Of a stretch of 64,000 nt of DNA, positions 49,130 to 56,903 are shown one piece after another (positions within the stretch are counted from its first letter, which is position 1; each line of letters opens with the position of its first letter). Origin of the DNA: Magnetospirillum sp. (GTDB lineage: Bacteria > Pseudomonadota > Alphaproteobacteria > Rhodospirillales > Magnetospirillaceae); assembly GCA_024707145.1 (NCBI GenBank), contig JANQAI010000001.1, forward strand, positions 312,501 to 376,500. Reading direction: 5' to 3'. A model generated the notes under the pieces. That model had not been told where the DNA came from. It was given only the letters and a program-made list of their open reading frames with translations, and made no database searches. A program made the translations under genes and the position numbers.

Positions 49130-50587
49130 ATGACCACCGGCGACGAAAAGAAGCTTATCCCCGCCTCGGATCTGACTAGGCACGACCTTCTGGCGATGCT
49201 GGCTTGCGGCGAAACCCTGGAACTTGCCGATGGCGCGGCCTTTGCCATCGAGGATGAGGCGGTGCGCAAGGCGTTGTCGTGGTTTGTTGGCGATCCGGTT
49301 GGGAAGCGCTATCTGGAGAGCGCTCCCGCGCGAGGAAACGCGGACATGGCGGGCCTCGTGTCCTGGATGGAAAAGGGCAACCTTCCGGCTAAGCCGGCGG
49401 TAAGCGCCATGGCGGACGATAACCGGCTGTGGTCGCTTATGTCCCTCACCGTCCGGCAATTCGGCGGGCTTCAGCCGTTCTGCATGCCTGACGGTTCCGA
49501 TGCCCCCGACATCTCGCTCGATATTTCCCGCCCGCTCTTCCTGGCCCAGGGGCCCAACGGCGCAGGCAAGAGTTCTCTGGCGCGCGTTCTGACCTTCCTG
49601 CTGACCGGCAAGGTGGCGAGCACGCCCGAATTCCAGCATTTCGCCGACGATGGGCAAGTCAACACCTACGAGTTTGATGACGGTTCGAAGACACCTTTGC
49701 CCAGTGTGGTGCCCATGCCGACCCAGGCCCAATGGCAAGCCCGCCAGGCAAAGGGGCTGCAACCGGTGACGACTTCGGTCACGGCCGTTTTCAAGGCGGA
49801 TGACGGCACGAAACGCACGATTTGCCGCCGGGTCAAACAGGTGAAGACCGTTTTTTCCACGGTCCTGGAAGCGGACGATGCGCCAGTGGTTGGAGAGTTC
49901 TCCGCCGCGCTGGGTGTGTCGGCCCTGGCGGTCGAATTGAGTGCCCTGCATATGGCCCGCCTAGCCCATCTGGAATTGGGCGAGCGGGAACCTCTGGCCG
50001 ATGGCATCCGCGCGCTGACCGGCTTGCGGGAAGTGGCGGCGTTGGCCGAGGTGACCGCGCCGAAGGTGAAGGATTACGTCGGCACCACCTACGCCAAGAG
50101 CCAGCGGGAATTGGCGAAGGCCGCGGAGAAAACTTTCGAGCAGCAGATTGACGTTCTCGCCGAGTCCTTCAAGGACGCTGCGTCGCCGCCCATGCCATCG
50201 GTGCCCGTGGGGGACGGGAGCACGTGCAAAGCCCAATTGGCCGAGCTTGCGACGGATCTGGACGGCCGCGCCTCCAAGGTCCGTGTGGCCGTCGCCGTGG
50301 CGGCCGGGGGCGAAGAGGACAAGGTCGAACTGGAGGGCTTGGACGATGGCTTGGTCACGGCCACCAGCTTGCTGACCGACCAGACGCTGAATTCAGCGGG
50401 CCTGGCGGCTCTGACGGCTGCCGCAGCGGCTTTGTCCGAGGAAGAGGTCGGGGCGGTCGGCGAGCTTCTTGATCGGGTGGTCAAGCGCGCGAACGATTTC
50501 GCCGCCTTGCATGCCGACGAACTCAAGACGCGGCGGCGACGGCATCATGCCCGCATCGCCGCCGGCTTGCAGGAGGACGGCCAATAG
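49130..50587 (+). CDS. SMC/RecN-like ATPase, apparently truncated
   Basis: 485 aa. After a unique ~140-residue N-terminal region, residues ~128-175 hold an ABC/SMC ATP-binding head: LTVRQFGGLQPFCMPDG and [20 protein letters not shown] (Walker A). A long helical coiled-coil-like region follows to the end (AKSQRELAKAAEKTFEQQID). There is no signature motif or Walker B, which such proteins carry at the C-terminus, so the gene seems cut off; it ends where the opposite-strand McbB-like gene begins to overlap (65 bp). It is directly coupled to the CorA-like gene. Confidence 0.65.
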   Translation: MTTGDEKKLIPASDLTRHDLLAMLACGETLELADGAAFAIEDEAVRKALSWFVGDPVGKRYLESAPARGNADMAGLVSWMEKGNLPAKPAVSAMADDNRLWSLMSLTVRQFGGLQPFCMPDGSDAPDISLDISRPLFLAQGPNGAGKSSLARVLTFLLTGKVASTPEFQHFADDGQVNTYEFDDGSKTPLPSVVPMPTQAQWQARQAKGLQPVTTSVTAVFKADDGTKRTICRRVKQVKTVFSTVLEADDAPVVGEFSAALGVSALAVELSALHMARLAHLELGEREPLADGIRALTGLREVAALAEVTAPKVKDYVGTTYAKSQRELAKAAEKTFEQQIDVLAESFKDAASPPMPSVPVGDGSTCKAQLAELATDLDGRASKVRVAVAVAAGGEEDKVELEGLDDGLVTATSLLTDQTLNSAGLAALTAAAAALSEEEVGAVGELLDRVVKRANDFAALHADELKTRRRRHHARIAAGLQEDGQ

Positions 50588-51326
50588 CAAGGAGTGACTC
50601 GATTTCATGCTTCAGGGAAAATGCCATCATTCCTTCAAGCGCGGCCGTTATGGGGATCTCGGCGGGGACGGCGATCCCCTTTTGTTCTAGATGGTGTTTT
50701 GCAGAGATCCAGCTGCCATCACCCACCGACCAACGCCGGCTTTCGCCTCGGGCGAAATGGTGCTGATGACAGAAGTGACAGGGAAGGCCCCGACTGGGAA
50801 TGAAAGGGCCGTCAACCAAAAGCAGGTGACGAAACAGGTACGCGGTGAGGATGGCAATTCCGGGCCGTCTTGCGTATTCCGCGTACAGGGCATGCACCCG
50901 TTCGGCGCAGTAATCTCCCATGGCCAGGACGACACAGGAGGGGGTGTTTGTCCCTTGGGCATCTCCGCCCTTCACCTGCACATTGTAAGAACGAGGGAGG
51001 GCAAGGCACTCGGCAAGCATGCCCCCTAATCTCGGCAGATCGGTGATCACAAGAACGTCGCCGTGCATCTTGGCCGCGGAAGGTGTGGAAATCAGCAGAC
51101 CGATATCCTCCCTGAGGAAATCGATAGCGGCCTGCTGCTCCAGTCCGTTTCGTGCGATGATCGCTCCCACGTCAACGTCATCCACAACAGTTCCCTGTTT
51201 TTCGGCCAGCTCTGTAGCAATGGCAAGCATGGGTTCGGAAGTGAGGGAATGAACCCCGCTTGCCGCAAAAATAATGGTTCCGGGCGATGTATGCTGGATG
51301 GTGAAGGGGCGAACGAAGTAAGCCAT
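50523..51326 (-). CDS. McbB-like (E1-type) protein of a candidate modified-peptide cluster
   Basis: 267 aa from ATG 51326. An N-terminal winged-helix-like region and a later E1-like segment end in LVDGPFIPSRGLPCHFCHQH: the GP.(I/V)P....PC..C pattern is the hallmark of McbB/TOMM cyclodehydratase partner proteins, which bind precursor peptides. No YcaO or SagB-like oxidase gene is nearby. The gene follows a Cys-rich small-protein gene by 26 bp on the same strand. The last ~15 residues may be replaced by a junction with the ATPase gene. Family assignment is moderate. Confidence 0.5.
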   Translation of the reverse strand: MAYFVRPFTIQHTSPGTIIFAASGVHSLTSEPMLAIATELAEKQGTVVDDVDVGAIIARNGLEQQAAIDFLREDIGLLISTPSAAKMHGDVLVITDLPRLGGMLAECLALPRSYNVQVKGGDAQGTNTPSCVVLAMGDYCAERVHALYAEYARRPGIAILTAYLFRHLLLVDGPFIPSRGLPCHFCHQHHFARGESRRWSVGDGSWISAKHHLEQKGIAVPAEIPITAALEGMMAFSLKHEIESLLAIGRPPASRRRCGHDAVAAAS

Positions 51327-51352
51327 GATGCACTCCTGACGGCGTCAGCCCT

Positions 51353-51745
51353 TTATTTGGGGAGGCACGGCTTGACGCATGGGTTCTGACCGCAATTTGG
51401 CGGTTGTGCGCAAGGCGTGCACTGGTACGTGGAGTAGCCGAACGGGCCGTCGCTGCTGTCATCGGCGAAAAGAGAAGAGCCGAACGACGCGCGCTGAAGC
51501 CGCTGATTGATGGCATTTTCAGTCGGGCCGCCAGGGCGCATGAAACCATCGATCTTGAGGCTGTTGTCGCCCTGGAACCGCCGAATGCCGTCAAACATGG
51601 CGTCGTCGGTCCAGTCGTCGATGCCGCGATGAGGCGGGACATTATAATAGCCAAGCTGGTTGAGGGCCTGCTTGGTGTTCGTCAGGTCGTTGGGGTCGAT
51701 TCGGTAATTGCTCCCGACTGGACTTTTCAGCTTGAACCAGGACAC
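51353..51745 (-). CDS. Small protein with peptidoglycan-binding-like fold and Cys/Pro-rich tail (possible precursor)
   Basis: 130 aa from GTG 51745 with AAGGAG upstream. Residues ~20-85 (DLTNTKQALNQLGYYNVPPH, FDGIRRFQGDNSLKIDGFMR) match the PG_binding_1 helical repeat. The final ~25 residues, from YQCTPCAQPPNCG to NPCVKPCLPK, contain six Cys and many Pro. A folded N-terminal part followed by a Cys/Pro tail, next to an McbB-like gene, suggests a modified-peptide precursor. It could instead be a small cell-wall-associated protein. Confidence 0.5.
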   Translation of the reverse strand: MSWFKLKSPVGSNYRIDPNDLTNTKQALNQLGYYNVPPHRGIDDWTDDAMFDGIRRFQGDNSLKIDGFMRPGGPTENAINQRLQRASFGSSLFADDSSDGPFGYSTYQCTPCAQPPNCGQNPCVKPCLPK

Positions 51746-51912
51746 GGCGTTGGCTCCTTCGGAAAGCGGGCGAGCGCCATTGCTCGCCTGCTAATAGGAA
51801 TATACGCGCACACGGCGTGGCGAACAAGAACATTTTGAGAACACCAGCTTGGTGTGGTACCTTTGGGTGCTATCCGACGTAAAGACGCGTAGGTAGGGCG
51901 GGAGCTAAGTGG

Positions 51913-52418
51913 ATGGTGATAGAGGCGGGGGGCGCTCCTCGTATCATCGACGAGAAGACGGTATACGATCCACTCCCTTGGCTGGAAGCTGCCGAGGATG
52001 AGGCGCTTGCCTGGTTGGGAGATCAGGCAAAGAGGGCTCGGACTTTCCTTGCTGCACTTCCTGGTGATCAATCTGCGCTGGCCGGCCAAATCCGCCAGGC
52101 GTTGTCTTACGAGATGCGAACCGTTCCACTGGAGCGGAATGGTAGGTATTTTTTCTTGTCATCATCGCCTGGTGCCGAAAGGGCAGCCTTATGGCTGGCG
52201 CTGTCTCCTGGCGAGGCGGGGCGCGAGGTTCTACATCCGGCACGCTTGGATCTGGCCGAGGGGACGGCAGAGATTCAGAATTTTTGGCCTGCGCCCGATG
52301 GCTTCCACGCGGTACTGGCGGTAAGTGGTTCCCATTGTCAGCGAAGACGGTGCTTGGCTGGCCGTGCTGACCTATAGCCCTCGGCTGCAGCCACCTGATC
52401 ATTGGGACACTCGTTAGC
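51913..52418 (+). pseudogene. N-terminal fragment of a prolyl-oligopeptidase-like (S9) protein
   Basis: The frame from ATG 51913 reads YDPLPWLEAAEDEALAWLGD and later GRYFFLSSSPGAERAALWLA, the start of S9A peptidases before their beta-propeller. It shifts by one base near 52330 (continuing IVSEDGAWLAVLTYSP in another frame) and stops at 52418. The propeller and the catalytic hydrolase domain are absent, so it is a remnant. GGAG precedes the ATG. Confidence 0.5.
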
Positions 52419-52679
52419 GATAGCACGCATGCGGACGGGACCCACGCCTTCCTCGACGCGATGGACGAGCTCTTGAGCTTGCAGGAGGGAAATTTGCGAC
52501 TGATGGCTCCGGCGCGGAATTTGACTGCCGCCGAGTTGATCCGCGAGTCCCGGATCCCTCAGGCTATCCTGCAATGGGCTTTTTCCTGCCACCTGGGGAA
52601 TGTTGCGTGCGGCCATTGCCGAGGGTGCAAGAAGCAACGGAAAATTCGGAACGATATCAAGGTGGGGCTTGAGTCCTAA
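52371..52679 (+). pseudogene. C-terminal fragment of a QueC-like (7-cyano-7-deazaguanine synthase family) protein
   Basis: About 102 codons are open from a stop at 52368 to the stop at 52677-52679. LIIGTLVSDSTHADGTHAFL and NLTAAELIRESRIPQAILQW lead to SCHLGNVACGHCRGCKKQRK. The C-X2-C-X2-C zinc motif and the preceding ASP-like HLIIGT segment fit the C-terminal half of QueC-family enzymes. The ATP-pyrophosphatase N-terminal half is missing and there is no start codon in frame before 52461. QueC paralogues also occur in defence (QatC, type IV CBASS). Confidence 0.55.
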
Positions 52680-52772
52680 TGTGCGCAGGTGGTAAGGCGG
52701 GTTCAGCCTGCCTTGCCTGATCGCAACTGCCGTTGCAGGGAAGCGGGAAGGCCGGAACGTCCATGCGCAGCC

Positions 52773-52921
52773 GGTATGATACTATCGCGTCACGGCGAGC
52801 CGCCGGGCCAACAGGCCCGGCGGTTCCAGTATGAAACATTAACCGTGTCGTGATTTCTCGGCATGACGAGAAATCAATGAGTTGGCGTCATTTTGGTATG
52901 AAAATATCGCGTCACCGGATA
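52773..52921. repeat. Transposon left end with three spaced TnsB-type binding sites
   Basis: Sites begin at 52773 (GTATGATACTATCGCGTCAC from 52774), 52829 (GTATGAAACATTAACCGTGT) and 52896 (GTATGAAAATATCGCGTCAC). They are inverted relative to the three right-end repeats and share the GTATGA...(A)T.(A)CGTC pattern. Spaced sites over about 150 bp match the Tn7 left-end architecture. The last site runs into the terminal inverted repeat CGTCACCGGATA. A further hairpin (GATTTCTCG/CGAGAAATC, ~52852-52875) lies between sites two and three. Confidence 0.82.
52800..52823. terminator. Hairpin inside transposon left end
   Basis: A perfect 10-bp GC stem, CCGCCGGGCC / GGCCCGGCGG, with AACA loop, lies between the first and second TnsB-type sites. 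It could stop transcription from cargo genes leaving the element. There is no T-run. Confidence 0.45.
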
Positions 52922-52985
52922 TCGCCAAATGTCACGCCAAAGGCAATGTCTCCCCTGTTGCGTTGGGGAGTATCAAGGCGGGCAG

Positions 52986-53249
52986 CTATGGCTCGGGTGA
53001 GCGAGTATCCTCGTCGGTGAGCAATCCGGCCTGACGAAGCACCGCTACCGGATTGGCGCCAATTGCCCGGCACACTTCGAAAAATTCCACGACATCCAGG
53101 CGGCGTTCCCGCGCCTCATACTTCGATACGAAGGATTGTGGCTTATTCAGCTTGAGGGCCAAGTCGGCTTGCAAAACCCGCCTCTCCTTGCGAGCGGAGA
53201 TCAGGGCCGCGATTGCCTGAATATACGCCTGGGTGTGCGTGGATTTCAT
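52986..53249 (-). CDS. XRE-family helix-turn-helix repressor
   Basis: 87 aa. KERRVLQADLALKLNKPQSF followed by VSKYEARERRLDVVEFFEVC is a clear Cro/C1-type HTH with the second helix LALKLNKPQSFVSKYE. It starts at ATG 53249; upstream in-frame residues come from promoter DNA. A perfect palindrome 38 bp upstream is its probable operator. A hairpin near 52951-52973 may terminate it. It lies just outside the transposon and may belong to an older island. Confidence 0.8.
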   Translation of the reverse strand: MKSTHTQAYIQAIAALISARKERRVLQADLALKLNKPQSFVSKYEARERRLDVVEFFEVCRAIGANPVAVLRQAGLLTDEDTRSPEP

Positions 53250-53286
53250 CGACCTGCCTTTCGGCAAGCCTATTGGCCTATTGGCA

Positions 53287-53305
53287 TTATCCCAACATGG
53301 GATAA
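53287..53305. promoter_or_regulatory. Operator-like palindrome upstream of XRE repressor
   Basis: TTATCCC-AACAT-GGGATAA is a perfect 7-bp-arm palindrome, immediately preceded by a CCTATTGG direct repeat. It lies between the XRE gene (minus) and the exported-protein gene (plus), so the repressor could control both. The assignment is by position and symmetry. Confidence 0.55.
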
Positions 53306-53467
53306 AATGGGGAAAAAGACCTGCGAAATTTCGAAACACCCTCAAATCTGGGGATGATCCTCAGGGCACGGATGGAGATGAGTCTTCCTGAGGAGGAGGC
53401 AATGCCGAGATGCTTCCTTCCCATCAGGATTTTCTGTTGCATGTGGAAAAGCGTCCGGGGGAATCAG

Positions 53468-53932
53468 ATGAAAAATTTAATAATATTCTCTATGTGCATG
53501 ATTTCATTTTCATTTGTTACTGAAGAGCTATCTTTCGCATCTGACCTTGTCAATGATAAGCAGTATGCGGATATTTTTGCGAAAGGCTCTCTGGCGGAGG
53601 GAGTTATTTGTGGTGTGCCCTGTGTTAGGGCGAAGGGAGCCATCTATGCCGAATCTGCTTCGGAAATGCTGAATCCCGCGGAACGCCAAGCCTTGGATAT
53701 CGGCGCCTGGTACAATTTCGTTAACGCCCATCGCATGCTGGACATGGCATACAAAAATGGCAGTATTTCCGAAAAGGAAAAGCTATCACTTTCTGCCCAG
53801 ATCAGGGATATCGACACTGTTATCGCCGGAATAGGGTCAAAAAGATTTGGCTGGAATAACGACGAGATCAGATCTCACTACAATCAAACACGCGACTGCA
53901 TCGAAACATATATCAACGAAATCATTAAATAA
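53468..53932 (+). CDS. Small exported protein of unknown function, AT-rich
   Basis: 154 aa. A signal peptide (MKNLIIFSMCMISFSFVTEE LSFASD) precedes a mostly helical mature part with four Cys (VICGVPCVRAKGAIYAESAS; a later TRDCIET). Base composition is much more AT-rich than the chromosome, pointing to transfer. GGGGGAA precedes ATG 53468. I do not recognise a family. It lies next to the XRE gene and the transposon's far end. Confidence 0.6.
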   Translation: MKNLIIFSMCMISFSFVTEELSFASDLVNDKQYADIFAKGSLAEGVICGVPCVRAKGAIYAESASEMLNPAERQALDIGAWYNFVNAHRMLDMAYKNGSISEKEKLSLSAQIRDIDTVIAGIGSKRFGWNNDEIRSHYNQTRDCIETYINEIIK

Positions 53933-54062
53933 CCCGGCGCTTCCACGCAAGAGGATAGATCTCTACACGTTATTTGCCCGTGTACTGCGAGCCCCCCTTC
54001 GCGAGGAGGTTTGAGAACCGGCGGGTCGTCCCTTTCGCGCTGCCTTGCCCGCCCATCGGGCG

Positions 54063-54485
54063 TCACGACTGCGGGCGCAGCTTGTACCACAGGCCGTAGG
54101 CCCAGCAGGCGGCGCAGAAGCCGGTCGCCAGGTCCAGGCCAGCAAAGATCAGGATGGCCCAGGCGGGAAAGGCGCCCACCGGGGAATCCAGCAGCCATGT
54201 CACCACCATCACCGCGCCGGCCACGGCCGCTACCTTGTCGGCGAACATCTTCGAGCCGGCGTTCTGCAGCTTCCGCAGCCCCAGCCGTCCGGTGATGCCG
54301 CTGAACAGCCTGAACGACAGGCATTTGTGCGGCGAGACGAAGCCGCGCAGGGCGCCGCCGAAGGCCAGCAGCAGGGCGGCCCATTTGAACGGGGTGAACA
54401 GATACAGGGTGGCGATGGTCATGCTGACCGCCGCCTGGATGCGGTAGGCGTTGGCGCAGACCTGGGGAATGTCGAAGCGAAGCAT
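54063..54485 (-). CDS. DUF4395 integral membrane protein
   Basis: 140 aa. It starts MLRFDIPQVCANAYRIQAAV and contains about four hydrophobic helices, including FTPFKWAALLLAFGGALRGF, FADKVAAVAGAVMVVTWLL and AILIFAGLDLATGFCAACWA. The N-terminal V..NAYR/N.... pattern and GFCxxCxxY segment are typical of DUF4395, a membrane family with conserved Cys whose function is unknown. An AT-rich promoter region follows at 54510-54540, divergent from the protease gene. Confidence 0.75.
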   Translation of the reverse strand: MLRFDIPQVCANAYRIQAAVSMTIATLYLFTPFKWAALLLAFGGALRGFVSPHKCLSFRLFSGITGRLGLRKLQNAGSKMFADKVAAVAGAVMVVTWLLDSPVGAFPAWAILIFAGLDLATGFCAACWAYGLWYKLRPQS

Positions 54486-54647
54486 GACGGGCTCTCCGAA
54501 GGGGCGGCTTCAAAAAATTAGCAAAAACTAATAAATAAGAAAAGTACAACCTCAGGGCGATCTTGAGGGGCGCATTGGCGGTGGACGCAACCCCACCCAT
54601 ATGTTTCGCGTCCAGTCCGGAAACCCACGAGGCAGGAGGGCCATTCC

Positions 54648-55715
54648 ATGGTTGCGAGGGGCGTGCGCGCGGCACTGGCTGCGATCCTGGCGATGCTGGT
54701 CATGCCGGCGGCGGCGCAACTGCCGGAAGCCGCCACCACCACGGCGGCGCCGTTGGTACGCAAGGTGACGCCGGCAGTGGTCAACATCTCCACCCGCACG
54801 GTGTCGCCGGCGGACGAGAACCCGTTGCTCAACGATCCCTTCTTCCGCCGTTTCTTCGACGTGCCGCGCAACATGCCCCGGCGCGAAACCCGCGCCGCCG
54901 GTTCAGGCGTCATCGTGGATGCGCGGGCGGGGTATGTGCTGACCAACAACCATGTGGTGGAGGGCGCCGACCGCATCGACGTCACCACCAAGGACAACCG
55001 CACCTTCCACGCCCGGCTGGTGGGGGCGGACGCCGCCACCGACATCGCCGTGCTGAAGATCGAGCCCAACGGCCTCTACGACATCCCCTTCGGGGATTCC
55101 AACAAGGTGGAGGTGGGCGATTTCGTCCTGGCCATCGGCAATCCGTTCGGCCTCGGCCAGACGGTGACCTCGGGCATGGTTTCGGCCATCGGCCGCTCGG
55201 GGCTGGGCATCGAGGGCTACGAGGATTTCATCCAGACCGACGCCTCCATCAATCCGGGCAATTCCGGCGGCGCGCTGGTCAACTTCCAGGGGCAGTTGAT
55301 CGGCATCAACACCGCCATCCTGGCCCCCGGCGGCGGCAATATCGGCATCGGCTTCGCGGTGCCCATCAACATGGCCCGCACGGTGATGAGCCAGATCGTC
55401 GAGCACGGCGCGGTACAGCGCGGCCGGATCGGCATCGCCATCCAGGACCTCACCCCAGACCTGGCCGAGGCGCTGAGCAGCGGGCGCACGCAAGGGGCGG
55501 CGGTGGTGGAGGTGGAGCCGGGCTCGGCCGCCGCCCGCGCCGGGCTGAAATCGGGTGACGTGGTGGTGGCGGTCGGCGGCGAGCCGGTGCGCTCGGCCAC
55601 CGAATTGCGCAACCGCATCGGGCTGGCCCGCGTGGGCGCCAACCTGGATCTGGCGGTGGAGCGCGGCGGGCGGCCGCTGTCGGCGACGGTGAAGGTGGAA
55701 CCGCCACGGGAGTGA
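54648..55715 (+). CDS. DegQ/DegS-type periplasmic serine protease with one PDZ domain
   Basis: 355 aa. Signal peptide MVARGVRAALAAILAMLVMP AAAQ, then the HtrA catalytic domain: His in VLTNNHVVEGAD (~residue 110), Asp in DAATDIAVLKIE (~140) and Ser in NPGNSGGALVNF (~215). A single C-terminal PDZ domain (GAAVVEVEPGSAAARAGLKS) completes it. It would degrade or chaperone misfolded envelope proteins. One PDZ rather than two, and a soluble signal peptide, place it near DegQ-like short forms. Confidence 0.87.
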   Translation: MVARGVRAALAAILAMLVMPAAAQLPEAATTTAAPLVRKVTPAVVNISTRTVSPADENPLLNDPFFRRFFDVPRNMPRRETRAAGSGVIVDARAGYVLTNNHVVEGADRIDVTTKDNRTFHARLVGADAATDIAVLKIEPNGLYDIPFGDSNKVEVGDFVLAIGNPFGLGQTVTSGMVSAIGRSGLGIEGYEDFIQTDASINPGNSGGALVNFQGQLIGINTAILAPGGGNIGIGFAVPINMARTVMSQIVEHGAVQRGRIGIAIQDLTPDLAEALSSGRTQGAAVVEVEPGSAAARAGLKSGDVVVAVGGEPVRSATELRNRIGLARVGANLDLAVERGGRPLSATVKVEPPRE

Positions 55716-55748
55716 CAAGTGGGGCTTCGCCACCTATCATCGCGCCCC

Positions 55749-56393
55749 ATGCGTCCGCTCATCCTCGCTTTCGCCTTCACCGTGGCGGCCCTGCCCGCCT
55801 TTGCCCAGATTCCCTGCCGCGGCAACGGGGGCATGGCCGAGCCCAGCGCCGCCATCGCCGAGCCGCAGCCCAACCAGTTCCACCGGGTGGCCGGCAGGGG
55901 GCTGGCCTGCGCCGTCGCCCCTGCCGAGGGCGAGGCCATGGCCGCCCGCAAGCGGCCGGTCACCTTCCTGCCCTGCCTGCGGGTAGGGGCGGTGGGCATC
56001 GCCGACGAGCGCGCCGTGGTGGAGGGCCTGCTGGGCGAGCCCAGCCAGGTCAGCGATCTGGGCCTGCGCACCCAGGCCCGGGTCTACCCCATCCGCCAGC
56101 GCTCGATCCCCGAGCCCTATTACGTGGTGACCTACCAGGATGACGTGGCGGTGGCGGTACAATTGATCGGCCCGCCCACCGAGATGCCGGCCACCTTCTC
56201 CGGCCTGTCCCTGGGCGAGCCCATGCAGAAGGTGCTCAATGCCCTGGGCAAGCCGACGCGGCGCTGCGTGCTGCGGGCGAAGGGGCCGGAGACCTGGATG
56301 TGGCAGCCCTTTCCCATCGGCGTCGACATCCTCGACGGGCGGGTGGTGGGCTTCAAGGTGACGTGGCCCGCCGGCCGCGACACGCCCCATTGA
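55749..56393 (+). CDS. Exported protein of unknown function
   Basis: 214 aa. Signal peptide MRPLILAFAFTVAALPAFA, then a mature domain with several Cys (IPCRGNGGM, GLACAVAP, FLPCLRVG, RRCVLRAK) and repeated short blocks (GLLGEPSQVSDLG; FSGLSLGEPMQKVLNALGKP) resembling SmpA/BamE-like or beta-lactamase-inhibitor-type folds; this resemblance is weak. It follows the protease by 33 bp and may be co-transcribed. Its stop abuts the convergent thioesterase. Confidence 0.6.
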   Translation: MRPLILAFAFTVAALPAFAQIPCRGNGGMAEPSAAIAEPQPNQFHRVAGRGLACAVAPAEGEAMAARKRPVTFLPCLRVGAVGIADERAVVEGLLGEPSQVSDLGLRTQARVYPIRQRSIPEPYYVVTYQDDVAVAVQLIGPPTEMPATFSGLSLGEPMQKVLNALGKPTRRCVLRAKGPETWMWQPFPIGVDILDGRVVGFKVTWPAGRDTPH

Positions 56394-56805
56394 TCACTCT
56401 TCGGCCGGCACCGCGCGCTTCTTGCGGTCGTCGTCCACCGCCACGTAGGTGAAGGTGGCGCTGGTCACCTTGAGCCTGGGTGACCTCCAGGCAACGGCGG
56501 CGCACCCAGGCCTCGACCCGGATGGCGATGGAGGTGCGCCCCACCCGGATGATGTCGGTGTAGCAGGACAGCTCGTCACCCACCTCCACCGGCTGGTGGA
56601 ATTCCATGGCGTCCACCGCCACGGTGACCACCCGGCCCTTGGCGCGCTGATAGGCGTGGGTGCCGCCGGCCAGGTCCATCTGGCTCATCAGCCAGCCGCC
56701 GAAGATGTGGCCGTTGGGGTTGGTGTCGGCCGGCATGGCGACGGTGCGGATGGACAGCCGGCCCTTGGGCGCGGTGGTGGTTTCGATGCTCTCGGGCGCG
56801 GTCAT
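56394..56805 (-). CDS. Acyl-CoA thioesterase, YciA-type hotdog (frame broken as read)
   Basis: About 137 aa after joining. PADTNPNGHIFGGWLMSQMD followed by LAGGTHAYQRAKGRVVTVAV is the hotdog signature of YciA-type thioesterases, with the catalytic Asp in SQMD. It would hydrolyse acyl-CoAs. The frame breaks at ~56472, where CAGCTC reads CAGGCTC; corrected, EVTQLKVTSATFTYVAVDDD. I chose ATG 56805 as the start. It is divergent from parE. Confidence 0.85.
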
Positions 56806-56903
56806 CGGGGCGCTGACTCCGGCGTTACAACATGTTGTGGGAAGCGCGCAAAGGGCTAACAGCATCCGCTTGCGCGCGGGGACGTGCCCCCTATAATGCC
56901 CCC

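Larger units (their letters stand above)
32413..52921. mobile_element. Tn7-family transposon inserted at the glmS attachment site (~20.5 kb)
   Basis: The ends read TATCCGGTGACG (32413 inward) and its exact complement (ending 52921), with a further CATAC match 21-26 bp in. The 6-bp sequence TCGCCA flanks both ends (32407-32412 and 52922-52927), consistent with the ~5-bp target duplication of Tn7. The insertion is 25 bp after the glmS stop, the canonical attTn7 distance. tnsABCDE lie next to the glmS-side (right) end and transcribe away from it, as in Tn7. The cargo is 40.4-52.7 kb. The termini start TAT rather than the usual TGT, so the exact end could shift by a base or so. Confidence 0.9.
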
